Positions 28,876-38,647 of a stretch of DNA of 64,000 bases are shown in pieces. Numbering within the stretch: position 1 is the stretch's first letter; every line of letters begins with the position of its first letter. A program made the translations under genes and the position numbers. The notes under the pieces were generated by a model that was given only the letters and a program-made list of their open reading frames with translations, did not search any database and had not been told where the DNA came from. Location of the stretch: the NCBI RefSeq assembly GCF_009828855.1, contig NZ_WUAG01000002.1, positions 1,488,001 through 1,552,000 of the forward strand, in the 5' to 3' direction. The stretch comes from Psychromonas sp. L1A2. GTDB lineage: Bacteria > Pseudomonadota > Gammaproteobacteria > Enterobacterales > Psychromonadaceae.

Positions 28876-31047
28876 ATGAGTGGAAATCAAGTCCGTCTTC
28901 AAGCAATTGAACAAATTACTAACCGTGCACCAAAAGAGGTCGCTCAAACTGAACCACTAAATCAAATTTGGGCTACTGATGTATTCAATCTAGCTAAAAT
29001 GGAAGAAGCGGTATCAAAAAATGCATTTAAAGCGATTAAAAAAACGGTTAAGACTGGTGAAGCATTAGATAATGCAACAGCTGATATCATTGCTGCTGCA
29101 ATGAAAGATTGGGCTTTAGCAAAAGGCGCTAAGTTTTTCTCTCACGTATTCTATCCAATGACAAATATTACCGCAGAAAAGCACGATGCCTTTATTCTGA
29201 CAAACTCTGACGGTAATGCGATCAATGAATTTACTGGTAGCCTATTAATTAAGGGTGAACCAGATGGTTCTTCTTTCCCTAATGGTAGCCTACGTATGAC
29301 TAATGCTGCACGTGGTTATACAGCATGGGATCCAACAAGCCCTGCTTATATTCAACAAACAGCAAATGGTGCAACATTAATGATTCCAAGTGTTTTCATG
29401 TCTTGGACTGGTGAAGCACTTGATAAGAAAATTCCACTACTTCGCTCAAATTCAGCAATGAATGATGCAGCACAAAAAGTATTGAAATTAATGGGCGAAA
29501 AGAACGTTGCAGCATTAGATTCAAGCTGTGGTCCTGAGCAAGAATATTTCTTAATTGATGAAAACTTCGCAAATGCACGTCCAGATTTACTACTAGCAGG
29601 TCGTACTTTATTCGGTGCAGCGCCAGCTAAAGGTCAACAGTTTGATGATCACTACTTTGGTGCAATACCAGCACGTGTACAAGTGTTCATGCAAGATTTT
29701 GAAGACAAACTATACAAGTTAGGTATCCCAGCTAAAACACACCATAACGAAGTAGCACCAGGACAATTTGAAATTGCACCTTACTACGGCGCAGCTAACG
29801 TAGGCGCAGACCAACAGCAATTACTAATGACAATGATGAAGCAAACGGCTAAAGAGCACGGTTTCCTATGTCTATTACATGAAAAACCATTCGCAGGTGT
29901 AAATGGTTCAGGTAAACACGTTAACTGGTCTGTTGGTAACAGCACACAAGGTAACTTACTTGACCCAGGTAAAACACCTCATAAAAACCTACAGTTCCTA
30001 TTATTCTGTGGTGCCGTTATTCGTGGTGTACATAAATATGGTCCATTATTACGTGCGGTTATTGCTTCTGCTGGTAATGACCATCGTTTAGGTGCCAATG
30101 AAGCTCCACCGGCTATTCTTTCTGTTTACCTAGGTGACCAGTTAGAGAAAGTATTTGATGAGATCAAAACAGGTAAACTAACAACTTGTACTCAAGGCGG
30201 CGAGATGGATCTTGGTCTTTCTCAAATTCTTAACTTTGACCGTGATCCAGGTGACCGTAACCGTACGTCTCCATTTGCATTCACTGGTAACCGTTTTGAA
30301 TTCCGCGCGGTAGGTTCTGAACAATCTGTATCAGGCCCATTAGTTGCAATGAATACAATGCTTGCTGATTCATTAAACTGGATTGCTGAGAAGTTAGAAG
30401 CTGCATTAAAAACACAAGATCAAACGGCTGCTGTTATCACAGTATTAAAAGAGTTAATGGAACTACACGGTAACGCTGTATTTGGCGGTGACGGTTATTC
30501 TTCAGAATGGCATAAAGCGGCTGTTGAAGAACGTGGTTTACAAAACATCCCTACGACTGCTGATGCATTACCCGCTTTCAAATCTAAAGAAGTTATTGAG
30601 TTATTCACAAAAACAGGTGTTTTAACTGCGGTTGAACTAGAAAGCCGTTACGAAGTGTATGCTGAACAATACAACTTAGCGATTGAAGTTGAAGCTAAAC
30701 TAGTAATAGACATTGCTAAAACTAAAATCTACCCAGCTGCGATCACTTATGTATCTGAGCTAACGCTTGCTTCTGCTTCAACGCTAGATCTAGGTATTGA
30801 ATTAGATTCAACGATTGCAAAACAAATCGCTGAACATATTAATGGTCTATTAGCTTCAGTTGCGAAACTTGAAACTGAAACTGCTAAACATGACTTTGCA
30901 GATACAGAAGCTCATATGCGCCATAGCGCCGATATCATTTGTCCATTAATGGGTGAAGCTCGTGAACATGCTGATGCACTTGAGTTACTAGTAGCAGACG
31001 AATTATGGCCTCTACCTAAATACTCTGAAATGTTATTTATTAAATAA
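28876..31047 (+). CDS. glnN: Glutamine synthetase type III
   Basis: A 723-residue GSIII, a large glutamine synthetase class best known from Bacteroidetes and cyanobacteria. N-terminal GSIII domain with KFFSHVFYPMTN and the SSFPNGSLR segment, catalytic core with GPEQEYFLID, HHNEVAPGQFEIAP, NGSGKHVNWS and RNRTSPFAFTGNRFEFR, and a GSIII-specific helical C-terminus. Start at 28876: AAGGAG lies 6 bp before this ATG, and the upstream in-frame GTG overlaps the sigma54 promoter. It is the second ammonium-assimilating synthetase beside glnA and is probably nitrogen-regulated. It carries no GSI-type adenylylation loop that I can recognise. Confidence 0.95.
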   Translation: MSGNQVRLQAIEQITNRAPKEVAQTEPLNQIWATDVFNLAKMEEAVSKNAFKAIKKTVKTGEALDNATADIIAAAMKDWALAKGAKFFSHVFYPMTNITAEKHDAFILTNSDGNAINEFTGSLLIKGEPDGSSFPNGSLRMTNAARGYTAWDPTSPAYIQQTANGATLMIPSVFMSWTGEALDKKIPLLRSNSAMNDAAQKVLKLMGEKNVAALDSSCGPEQEYFLIDENFANARPDLLLAGRTLFGAAPAKGQQFDDHYFGAIPARVQVFMQDFEDKLYKLGIPAKTHHNEVAPGQFEIAPYYGAANVGADQQQLLMTMMKQTAKEHGFLCLLHEKPFAGVNGSGKHVNWSVGNSTQGNLLDPGKTPHKNLQFLLFCGAVIRGVHKYGPLLRAVIASAGNDHRLGANEAPPAILSVYLGDQLEKVFDEIKTGKLTTCTQGGEMDLGLSQILNFDRDPGDRNRTSPFAFTGNRFEFRAVGSEQSVSGPLVAMNTMLADSLNWIAEKLEAALKTQDQTAAVITVLKELMELHGNAVFGGDGYSSEWHKAAVEERGLQNIPTTADALPAFKSKEVIELFTKTGVLTAVELESRYEVYAEQYNLAIEVEAKLVIDIAKTKIYPAAITYVSELTLASASTLDLGIELDSTIAKQIAEHINGLLASVAKLETETAKHDFADTEAHMRHSADIICPLMGEAREHADALELLVADELWPLPKYSEMLFIK

Positions 31048-31075
31048 TTATTAATATTAATAAATAACCTTAAAT

Positions 31076-31101
31076 AAGGAGTGAGTAACTGCTCACTCCT
31101 T
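31076..31101 (+). terminator. Terminator-like hairpin after the GSIII gene
   Basis: AAGGAGTGAG (31076-31085) pairs perfectly with CTCACTCCTT (31092-31101), 29 bp after the stop codon. The following sequence is AT-rich without a clean T run. Confidence 0.7.
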
Positions 31102-31293
31102 AATAATTATAACAATATAAAACCGTAATAATTTTATCCATATTCTTTAAGAAAGAAAATATTAACCTTTGCTCACCTGATATAGTGATAAAAGTTTAAT
31201 ATTTATATAACCACCATGTTTACAGTATGTTTTTAATTGTCTAAACCTTTTATATGTTCGACAATGAGCTTTTTACTATTAAGGTTTTTGATT

Positions 31294-31824
31294 ATGAAGT
31301 GTTCACTTTTATTATCTATATTGCTTTGTTTTTATGCGACTTTAACTTCTGCTGAAACGAAAATTTATCATTGGGTTGATGAAAAGGGTAAAAGCCACTT
31401 TGCAGATACAGCACCACCTGGTACAGCTGAAATAATAATTAAGAATAAAAATTTAGTCTCAACACCTCAGCAGCAACAACCTGAAAGAACAAGCAACACA
31501 AATATCAATACTAAGAAAGAAGAAATTATTGAATATCTAGCAGAAATAACAACACCTAAAGATGATGTTGCAATAAGAAGCAATAACGGCACATTAGAAG
31601 TTCACGTTAAAACAACACCTGAAAAGAAAAGCACACAACGCTTACAACTTTTTTTAGATGGTCAAGCATTAGGTTTGCCACAAATATCACCGACTATTCG
31701 AGCATTAAATGTTGACCGTGGTACGCACCAAATACAAGTCAAGTTATTAGACGAAGCAAACAACATATTAGCGACAACACAAGTTGTTACTGTACATTTA
31801 CAACGTATCTCTGTTAATAATTAG
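31294..31824 (+). CDS. Exported DUF4124-domain protein
   Basis: 176 residues from ATG 31294, chosen because AAGG lies 9 bp before it and a signal peptide (residues 1-18, cut near TSAET) follows directly. A DUF4124 domain begins right after it: IYHWVDEKGKSHFADTAPPG, then a Gln/Thr-rich linker and a C-terminal Ig-like beta domain with LFLDGQALGLP and HQIQVKLLD. Such genes commonly sit just before ntrB-ntrC in marine gammaproteobacteria. Function is unknown; a periplasmic sensor or envelope role is only a guess. ntrB starts 12 bp downstream. Confidence 0.8.
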   Translation: MKCSLLLSILLCFYATLTSAETKIYHWVDEKGKSHFADTAPPGTAEIIIKNKNLVSTPQQQQPERTSNTNINTKKEEIIEYLAEITTPKDDVAIRSNNGTLEVHVKTTPEKKSTQRLQLFLDGQALGLPQISPTIRALNVDRGTHQIQVKLLDEANNILATTQVVTVHLQRISVNN

Positions 31825-31836
31825 ATTATTTAAAAT

Positions 31837-32898
31837 ATGTCAAAAGAACCTAGTATCGATCTTATTTTTACTTTTCTTGAAGAAGCTAAAACGGCGTTTG
31901 TAGCATTAGATGCCTCATTAAATCTAATCTACGCGAACCCAGCAAGTGAGCAGTTGTTGTCACAAAGTAAACAACGTTTATATGGCCAGAACTTGCACGC
32001 GCTTGCAGAACAATTTCACTTTTCACCTGAATCGATTAAAAACTTACTACTTGAAGAATCATCTTTTACAGAGAACGAAGTTACTTTATTTATTGACGGT
32101 CACCCGTTATTAATTGACTTAAGTGCCAGCTATATAGACAACAAATCGACACAATATATCATTATTGAAATGCGTTGTATCGAGCAACAAAAGCGCATTA
32201 GTCAAGTTCATTATCAAGAACATCAGCAAAAAGCGGCGCAAGAACTAGTGCGTGGTTTAGCCCATGAAATTAAAAACCCTTTAGGTGGACTACGTGGTGC
32301 AGCACAGCTATTAGAAGCAGAGTTACCTGATCCAGAATTAAAAGAATTTACACAAATTATCATTGAACAAGCGGATAGATTAAGCGCCTTAGTTAACCGT
32401 TTGTTAGGACCTCAAAAACTAGGTGAAAAACGCATTCATAATATTCATTCAGTATTAGAAAGTGTCCGTAAATTAGTTAACTTAGACTTACCTGAAAATG
32501 TAAAAATACATATTGATTACGATCCTAGCATTCCAGATTTTGAAATGGAGCCGGATCAGCTACAACAAGCGTTTTTGAATATTGTTCAAAATGCAGTACA
32601 AGCGTTACAAAGCCAACCTGAGAACCACTCAATCACGCTGCGTACTCGAACTGCAAATCAAATAACAATTAATGGATTACCACAACGTTTAGCAACCGAA
32701 ATTAAAATTATAGATACCGGACCGGGTATACCAATGCATATTAGAAATACATTATTTTACCCAATGGTAACTGGACGCAAAGATGGAACTGGCTTAGGGT
32801 TATCAATTGCACAAGAATTGATTAAGCAACACTACGGGCGTATTGAGTTTAACAGTTGTAAAGGCCACACAGAGTTTTCGGTTTATTTACCAATTTAA
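31837..32898 (+). CDS. glnL: Nitrogen regulation sensor kinase NtrB
   Basis: A cytoplasmic histidine kinase/phosphatase that phosphorylates NtrC when nitrogen is scarce and is controlled by PII proteins. 353 residues: PAS domain (about 12-115), HisKA domain with the phosphorylated His143 in LAHEIKNPLGG, and a HATPase domain with NIVQNAVQAL (N box), DTGPGIP (G1) and GTGLGLSI (G2). No membrane segments. It is followed 41 bp later by ntrC, the classical pair. Confidence 0.96.
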   Translation: MSKEPSIDLIFTFLEEAKTAFVALDASLNLIYANPASEQLLSQSKQRLYGQNLHALAEQFHFSPESIKNLLLEESSFTENEVTLFIDGHPLLIDLSASYIDNKSTQYIIIEMRCIEQQKRISQVHYQEHQQKAAQELVRGLAHEIKNPLGGLRGAAQLLEAELPDPELKEFTQIIIEQADRLSALVNRLLGPQKLGEKRIHNIHSVLESVRKLVNLDLPENVKIHIDYDPSIPDFEMEPDQLQQAFLNIVQNAVQALQSQPENHSITLRTRTANQITINGLPQRLATEIKIIDTGPGIPMHIRNTLFYPMVTGRKDGTGLGLSIAQELIKQHYGRIEFNSCKGHTEFSVYLPI

Positions 32899-32939
32899 TT
32901 TTTAATGTATGCATAATAATAAAAAAATAAGGAATTATA

Positions 32940-34340
32940 ATGGCCGCTTGGATTGTAGATGATGACCACGCCATTCGCTGGGTATTAGAACGCACGTTAA
33001 AAGCAGAGAATATCGAATATGCAAGTTTTCCTGATGCAGAATGCTTATGGCAACAATTATTAATTGAGCAACCTGAAATTATTATTTCAGATGTGCGCAT
33101 GCCTGGTATTGATGGTTTGGAGTTAATGCAAAAAATCCATCAACGCTATCCATTAATTCCTATCATCATAATGACAGCGCACTCAGATTTAGATAGCGCA
33201 GTTAATGCTTATCAAAGTGGTGCATTTGAATATTTACCAAAACCCTTTGATATTCACGAAGCAACAGATTTAATTAAACGAGCAATCAGCCATAGTAAAG
33301 AATTAAAACAACAAAAAAAGCCAATTCAACAACCTATCGCAACGCCAGAAATTATTGGTGAAGCGCCCGCTATGCAAGAAGTATTCAGAGTCATTGGTCG
33401 TCTATCACGCTCAAGTATGAGTGTGTTAATTAACGGTCAATCAGGTACAGGTAAAGAGTTAGTTGCTCAAGCACTACATAAGCATAGCCCACGTAAAAAC
33501 GAGACATTTATTGCACTAAACATGGCTGCAATTCCTAAAGAATTGATAGAAGCAGAATTATTTGGTCATGAAAAAGGTGCCTTTACAGGTGCCGCTGCGA
33601 ATCGACAAGGTCGATTTGAACAAGCTGATGGCGGAACACTTTTTTTAGATGAAATAGGTGATATGCCATTAGACGTACAAACGCGTTTATTACGTGTATT
33701 AGCAGACGGGCAATTCTATCGAGTAGGTGGACATCAAGCGATCAAAGTTGATGTGCGCATTATTGCAGCAACTCATCAAAATTTAGAAAAGAAAGTACTT
33801 AGTGGTGATTTCCGTGAGGATTTATTCCATCGTTTAAATGTCATTCGCTTACAGTTACCTGCATTAAAAGAGCGTCGAGAAGATATACCATTACTAACAA
33901 ATCACTTTTTACACAGCATTGCTAATGAGTTAACTGTTGAAAGTAAGGTACTGACTAAAGCAACGATCAATTACCTTAGTGATTTACCATGGCCGGGTAA
34001 CGTTCGACAATTAGAAAATATTTGTCGTTGGTTAACGGTCATGTCTAGTGGTCAAGAAGTTCATATCAGCGACCTACCGCCTGAATTAGGCGAACAAGAA
34101 ACACCGCAGCAAGAAGGTGAACCTGTAATATGGCAAGAAAGCTTAAAAAAATGGGCTGATGCACAACTTAAAAATGGCGAAAGTAATATTCTAGGGCAAC
34201 TCTTACCCGAGTTTGAAAAAATAATGCTACAAAGCGCATTAAAACACACTCAAGGTAAAAAACATGAAGCGGCTAAATTATTAGGTTGGGGGAGAAACAC
34301 ACTCACACGTAAACTCAAAGAGCTTAATCTATCTGATTAA
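32940..34340 (+). CDS. glnG: Nitrogen regulation response regulator NtrC
   Basis: A sigma54-dependent activator of nitrogen genes. 466 residues: receiver domain with phospho-acceptor Asp51 and the acidic triad at 7-9; AAA+ domain with Walker A GQSGTGKE at 166-173, the sigma54-contacting GAFTGA at 213-218 and Walker B around 233-238; and a C-terminal Fis-type helix-turn-helix (about 425-464). A purine-rich AAGGAA lies before the ATG. It is the obvious regulator for the NtrC sites at 27038-27094 and probably for the sigma54 promoter at 28772. Confidence 0.97.
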   Translation: MAAWIVDDDHAIRWVLERTLKAENIEYASFPDAECLWQQLLIEQPEIIISDVRMPGIDGLELMQKIHQRYPLIPIIIMTAHSDLDSAVNAYQSGAFEYLPKPFDIHEATDLIKRAISHSKELKQQKKPIQQPIATPEIIGEAPAMQEVFRVIGRLSRSSMSVLINGQSGTGKELVAQALHKHSPRKNETFIALNMAAIPKELIEAELFGHEKGAFTGAAANRQGRFEQADGGTLFLDEIGDMPLDVQTRLLRVLADGQFYRVGGHQAIKVDVRIIAATHQNLEKKVLSGDFREDLFHRLNVIRLQLPALKERREDIPLLTNHFLHSIANELTVESKVLTKATINYLSDLPWPGNVRQLENICRWLTVMSSGQEVHISDLPPELGEQETPQQEGEPVIWQESLKKWADAQLKNGESNILGQLLPEFEKIMLQSALKHTQGKKHEAAKLLGWGRNTLTRKLKELNLSD

Positions 34341-34407
34341 ATAATAAAGCCCCAAAAAAATATACAAGCCTCGCTACTCTAAAATACATCAATAGTACTT
34401 TAAGTTT

Positions 34408-34440
34408 AAGCCCTCTAATAGGTGTTAGAGGGCTTTATTT
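34408..34440 (+). terminator. Terminator of ntrBC
   Basis: AAGCCCTCTAA (34408-34418) pairs with TTAGAGGGCTT (34425-34435), then TATTTATT. It lies 68 bp past the ntrC stop. Confidence 0.9.
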
Positions 34441-34463
34441 ATTGATACACAATAAGGTAAAAG

Positions 34464-35456
34464 ATGGATATCACACAACATCATAATAAACGCCACTGGT
34501 TAAATAAAAAAAAACAGCATAGTGAACGCTTGCTAAGTAGCATTGATAGTGCAAATAAAAGATCAAAAAAGGCATTTACGGAGGAACGTATTCAACGTAT
34601 CGCGCCACTGATGTTAAGCAATTATTGGAATTTATTTACTGATGCAGTGATGTTAGATTGGCCCAAAAAACACTGTATGTGGCTGCTTTATCAGGCGACT
34701 GATTTTGGCCGTATGCATTTTCGGATGCATTTAAGCCCTAATAAATTAACGCCGGTGGAGTTAGCTAGTGAGCTTGTTATATTAACGCCAACTCCCGTAG
34801 GAAAACACCACTACAGCTCTGCTCATACATGGCTTGATGCGGCAATAGCGGCCACCTTATGTAAAGAGTCGTTTATTGTAGATGAATTACAGGCCTATCC
34901 CGTCCATTTTTTAGATGAAGCGGCAGGAGTCCATCGCAACTTTGAGGTTCATAAAGCCTTTTTTCATTTTTATAAGCTATTTTATTCAAATACACATGAC
35001 AAACAACAACAAACAGACGCATTAAGAGCTGTCATGCAATATGCGGAGCACGGTAAAATTGAGCAACTCACCAGTATAGAAGCAGAAGTTAGTTTTCATT
35101 TTTTAGAGTATTCAGTTGTCAGTGTAATAGCCAGTATGTGGAAACTACAGCGCAGTAGCCTAAGTGATGCAACCACAGAAGCCATTAAAGCATCCTATGA
35201 ATATTATGCAGATTTATTACCACGGGAGCCTGGAGAGCCAGTAGGTAAAGATTCGATGGGGCTTTATCGCGGGTCAGCCATGCTATTGAGACGATTATTA
35301 GGCGTATTGGCCTTTCACCACCAAACAACAGGAGAAGTACCAGAGTTTGAATCTGATTATATTCCAAGTTGGTTAATTAAAGGGGAAATACCCAGCCGTC
35401 AAGCGGTATTATTTGACAGCCCACCTGAATTTACCTTAGCGGGAATAGGGTTGTAA
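34464..35456 (+). CDS. Protein of unknown function (330 aa, helical)
   Basis: I do not recognise the family with confidence. 330 residues, largely helical, rich in charged and aromatic residues, with no signal peptide or membrane segment. Notable blocks are MLSNYWNLFTDAVMLDWPKK (about 51-70), FGRMHFRMHL (about 83-92), GKHHYSSAHTWLDAA (about 113-127), and a C-terminal part with PREPGEPVGKDSMG and YRGSAMLLRRLLG. It is transcribed between the ntrBC terminator and its own terminator at 35476, so it is monocistronic. The composition resembles small cytoplasmic helical-repeat proteins; a toxin-immunity-like role is conceivable but unsupported. Confidence 0.6.
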   Translation: MDITQHHNKRHWLNKKKQHSERLLSSIDSANKRSKKAFTEERIQRIAPLMLSNYWNLFTDAVMLDWPKKHCMWLLYQATDFGRMHFRMHLSPNKLTPVELASELVILTPTPVGKHHYSSAHTWLDAAIAATLCKESFIVDELQAYPVHFLDEAAGVHRNFEVHKAFFHFYKLFYSNTHDKQQQTDALRAVMQYAEHGKIEQLTSIEAEVSFHFLEYSVVSVIASMWKLQRSSLSDATTEAIKASYEYYADLLPREPGEPVGKDSMGLYRGSAMLLRRLLGVLAFHHQTTGEVPEFESDYIPSWLIKGEIPSRQAVLFDSPPEFTLAGIGL

Positions 35457-35475
35457 ATAAGATGAACCATTCACT

Positions 35476-35499
35476 AAGCCAGTCACATTACTGGCTTTT
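35476..35499 (+). terminator. Terminator of the unknown gene at 34464
   Basis: AAGCCAGT (35476-35483) pairs with ACTGGCTT (35490-35497), followed by T residues. It lies 20 bp past the stop codon. Confidence 0.85.
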
Positions 35500-35570
35500 G
35501 TATAACAATCATTTTTTATAAACTGAACGATAAAAAAGTAATATCTCCCCTTTTTCTGAGTTAATCCCTA

Positions 35571-37643
35571 TCAGACCTGTGCATACACAGGTTTGTCCCC
35601 CAACCACCGTTCCACTAAAGGGCTGATGTATTCTGGGTGTGTTTGTATCAAGGTATGTGCCAGTTGCTGTACTTGTGGTAGTAATTCTTGATCTCTCAAT
35701 AAGTCTGCAATTTTCATATCGGCAATACCTGTTTGCTTAGTCCCTAACACTTCACCCGGTCCACGAATGGCTAGGTCTTGCTCTGCAATATAAAAACCAT
35801 CATTACTTTCACGTAATACATTTAACCGTTTTAGCGCCGTTTTTGACAATGGGTACTTGTACAATAAAACACAATGACTGGCCACTTCTCCACGCCCTAC
35901 TCGTCCGCGTAATTGATGTAGCTGCGCTAGCCCTAAACGCTCTGGATTCTCGATGATCATTAAGCTTGAATTGGGCACATCTACGCCCACTTCAATCACC
36001 GTTGTCGCCACCAACAAATCTAATTCACCCGCTTTAAACGCATCCATTACATATTGTTTTTCAGCGGCTTTCATTCTTCCATGCACTAAACCAATTCTTA
36101 AATCCGTTAATGCGAGTTGTAAATCATTGGCAGTATCTTCAGCAGCTTGACACTCTAAGACTTCAGACTCTTCAATCAACGTACAAACCCAATAAGCTTG
36201 ACGCCCTTCCTCTTTGCAGGCTTTATAGACGCGTTGAATAATTTCATCTCGCCTTGTATCAGCTAACGCAACGGTTTTAATCGGTGTTCTGCCCGGTGGT
36301 AACTCATCAATAACCGACACGCTTAAATCAGCATAAGCAGTCATCGCCAATGTTCGAGGGATCGGTGTCGCCGTCATGGTTAGTTGGTGTGGAACCAAAC
36401 CATTATTAATGCCTTTTTCACGTAACGATAAACGCTGATGTACGCCAAAACGATGTTGCTCATCAACAATGATTAACGCTAGATTATGAAATTTAACATT
36501 ATCTGAAAAGAGTGCATGCGTACCGACCACCATCTTTGATAAACCTAAGGTAATATTCTCAGATTGATCACGCTTTTCTTTTACCTTCATTTTTCCAGAT
36601 AACATGCCGACTCGAACACCCAAAGGTTCAAACCAATTCTGAAAGTTTAATAAATGTTGTTCTGCTAACAATTCAGTGGGTGCCATTAATGCGACTTGAT
36701 ACCCAGCTTCAATTGCGCTTAATGCCGCTAAAGCAGCCACTAATGTTTTACCTGAACCTACATCTCCCTGTACTAATCGCATCATTGGGATATCTTTCAT
36801 TAAATCTTGTTGAATCTCTACGTTAACCCTTTGTTGGGCTCCCGTTGGTGAAAAGGGTAAGTTTTTTAAAAACTGTTTGGATAATTGGTCAGTTTGCTTA
36901 AGCGCAGGCGAATGATGCTGTTGTGCTTGCTGACGTAATGCCAACATACTAATTTGCTGTGCGAGTAACTCTTCAATAATTAAACGCTGCTGTGCTGGGT
37001 GTGAGCGATCTTCTAATTGTTCAATACTAGCAGAAGGAGGCGGACGATGAATGGTCATCAACGCATCATATAAACTAATAGGGTGAGACAGTAAAGCAGT
37101 GGGAATAAGTTCTTCAACTTGGTTTTGCTGTAAATGTTGCAACGCTTGATCGGTTAACTGTCTTAAACTATTTTGCTTCAAGCCCTCAGTACTTGGGTAA
37201 ATAGGTGTTAACACTTCTTCAACTGATGTAGCCGCGTTTTCACCCACTAATGAATATTCAGGATGAGTGACCTCTAAACCTTGATAACCTCGCTTAAATT
37301 CACCAAAGCATTGTATCCATTGCCCTTCTTTAAAAGCATTTTTTTGCCCTGCATTAAAGTGAAAAAAGTTTAATGTGGCAATACCTTCACCATCACTGAT
37401 CTTACACTTTAAAATACGGCGTTTTCCAAATTGTACTTGGCAACTAACCACTTCACCTTGCACGCTTACTTGCATGCCATCTTTAATATCTTTAATTGGA
37501 TAGAGTCGAGTACGATCTTGATAATGCAACGGTAAATGAAACAGCATATCTTCGACTGAATTTAAGCCTATTTTACTGAGCCTTTCGGCAACTTTAGCAC
37601 CAACACCTTTAAGTGCTGATAAAGGTATTTTATTTAGCTTCAT
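35571..37643 (-). CDS. recG: ATP-dependent DNA helicase RecG
   Basis: A branch-migrating helicase that regresses stalled forks and processes D- and R-loops. 690 residues (E. coli 693). The N-terminal wedge/OB domain runs to about residue 150. Then come the helicase motifs: GDVGSGKT (Walker A), VDEQHRFG (DEAH-like DEQH), TATPIPRT, and in the second RecA domain ATTVIEVGVDVPN and QLRGRVGRG. The C-terminal TRG motif region follows. It is monocistronic. Confidence 0.96.
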   Translation of the reverse strand: MKLNKIPLSALKGVGAKVAERLSKIGLNSVEDMLFHLPLHYQDRTRLYPIKDIKDGMQVSVQGEVVSCQVQFGKRRILKCKISDGEGIATLNFFHFNAGQKNAFKEGQWIQCFGEFKRGYQGLEVTHPEYSLVGENAATSVEEVLTPIYPSTEGLKQNSLRQLTDQALQHLQQNQVEELIPTALLSHPISLYDALMTIHRPPPSASIEQLEDRSHPAQQRLIIEELLAQQISMLALRQQAQQHHSPALKQTDQLSKQFLKNLPFSPTGAQQRVNVEIQQDLMKDIPMMRLVQGDVGSGKTLVAALAALSAIEAGYQVALMAPTELLAEQHLLNFQNWFEPLGVRVGMLSGKMKVKEKRDQSENITLGLSKMVVGTHALFSDNVKFHNLALIIVDEQHRFGVHQRLSLREKGINNGLVPHQLTMTATPIPRTLAMTAYADLSVSVIDELPPGRTPIKTVALADTRRDEIIQRVYKACKEEGRQAYWVCTLIEESEVLECQAAEDTANDLQLALTDLRIGLVHGRMKAAEKQYVMDAFKAGELDLLVATTVIEVGVDVPNSSLMIIENPERLGLAQLHQLRGRVGRGEVASHCVLLYKYPLSKTALKRLNVLRESNDGFYIAEQDLAIRGPGEVLGTKQTGIADMKIADLLRDQELLPQVQQLAHTLIQTHPEYISPLVERWLGDKPVYAQV

Positions 37644-37771
37644 TTCTTACCTTAATGTCTTATCTGTTTAATCTTCTGTGCGTATACTGACAATAATTTA
37701 GACTTAATCTTTATCAACCATAGTTTATGCGTAAACTACTATCCACTAATAATGTTTTTAAGGTGAAGAAC

Positions 37772-38635
37772 ATGCGTTTTATTTTTTTTATATTAATTGT
37801 TTTTAACTCTACAGCATTTTCTGAAACGATAAATGATGATTCTATAGTGGACACATCTAAAGACACCAGCGCAATTGATGAACGTATAGAAGATGAAGTG
37901 AAAAGTGCACGCTATAACTTCTCAATTATACCGCATAAACCAAACTATTTATTGCCGTTTTATTTTAATGAAAAACTGCAAGAGAATGACAGTACCTCAC
38001 AACGTCTAGAAGTGAAGTTTCAAATTAGCTTTAAAGTACCGCTATTTCACCAAATTGGTAGTTTACCTATCTCCGGTTATGTTGCTTATACCCAACTTTC
38101 TTATTGGCAAGCTTATAATACTGAGTATTCCTCACCCTTTCGTGAAACAAATTATGAGCCCGAAGCTTTTTTAGTATGGGATGTAAGCCAAGAATTAGGT
38201 TTAGGCTGGAGGTTTAAAGCGGGAACCTTTGGTTTCACACATCAGTCGAATGGTAAAACAGAGCCAACATCACGTAGCTGGAATCGTCTTAATGGTAGCT
38301 TGATATTTGATAATGACAACTTAGTTATCGCATTGAACCCTTGGTACCGATTTGAAGATTCAGATGATGATAACCCTGATCTATTAGACTATTACGGTCA
38401 TGGTCAAATTATTACCGCTTATAAATATAATGAACATGTTTTTTCTATGACGAGTCGTAACAATATCGAAAGTAACTTTAGTCAAGGTTCGATAGAGGCA
38501 TCTTGGAGTTTCCCACTATATGGGCAAATAAAAGGTTACGTGCAGGTATTTTCAGGTTATGGCAATAGCCTGGTCGAATATAATGAATACACCAATGCAG
38601 TAGGTTTAGGTATATCGATTGCTGACTTTTTATAA
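37772..38635 (+). CDS. pldA: Outer-membrane phospholipase A1 (PldA/OMPLA)
   Basis: An outer-membrane barrel that hydrolyses phospholipids reaching the outer leaflet, preserving membrane asymmetry. 287 residues; signal peptide residues 1-16 (ending AFS). The catalytic block THQSNGKTEPTSRSWNR carries the His and Ser of the HQSNG motif plus the asparagine in SWNR, and the barrel ends with an aromatic residue. Start at ATG 37772 (AAGG 8 bp upstream) rather than 37727, because only then does the signal peptide sit at the N-terminus. A calcium-dependent dimer is expected from the family. Confidence 0.93.
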   Translation: MRFIFFILIVFNSTAFSETINDDSIVDTSKDTSAIDERIEDEVKSARYNFSIIPHKPNYLLPFYFNEKLQENDSTSQRLEVKFQISFKVPLFHQIGSLPISGYVAYTQLSYWQAYNTEYSSPFRETNYEPEAFLVWDVSQELGLGWRFKAGTFGFTHQSNGKTEPTSRSWNRLNGSLIFDNDNLVIALNPWYRFEDSDDDNPDLLDYYGHGQIITAYKYNEHVFSMTSRNNIESNFSQGSIEASWSFPLYGQIKGYVQVFSGYGNSLVEYNEYTNAVGLGISIADFL

Positions 38636-38647
38636 AGTCAGCATAAA

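Noticed and set aside
34464-35456. Assignment of the unknown protein to the VirK/YbjX (DUF535) family or to an Imm49-type immunity family
   Set aside because: I could not recognise the characteristic motifs of either, so it is left as unknown.
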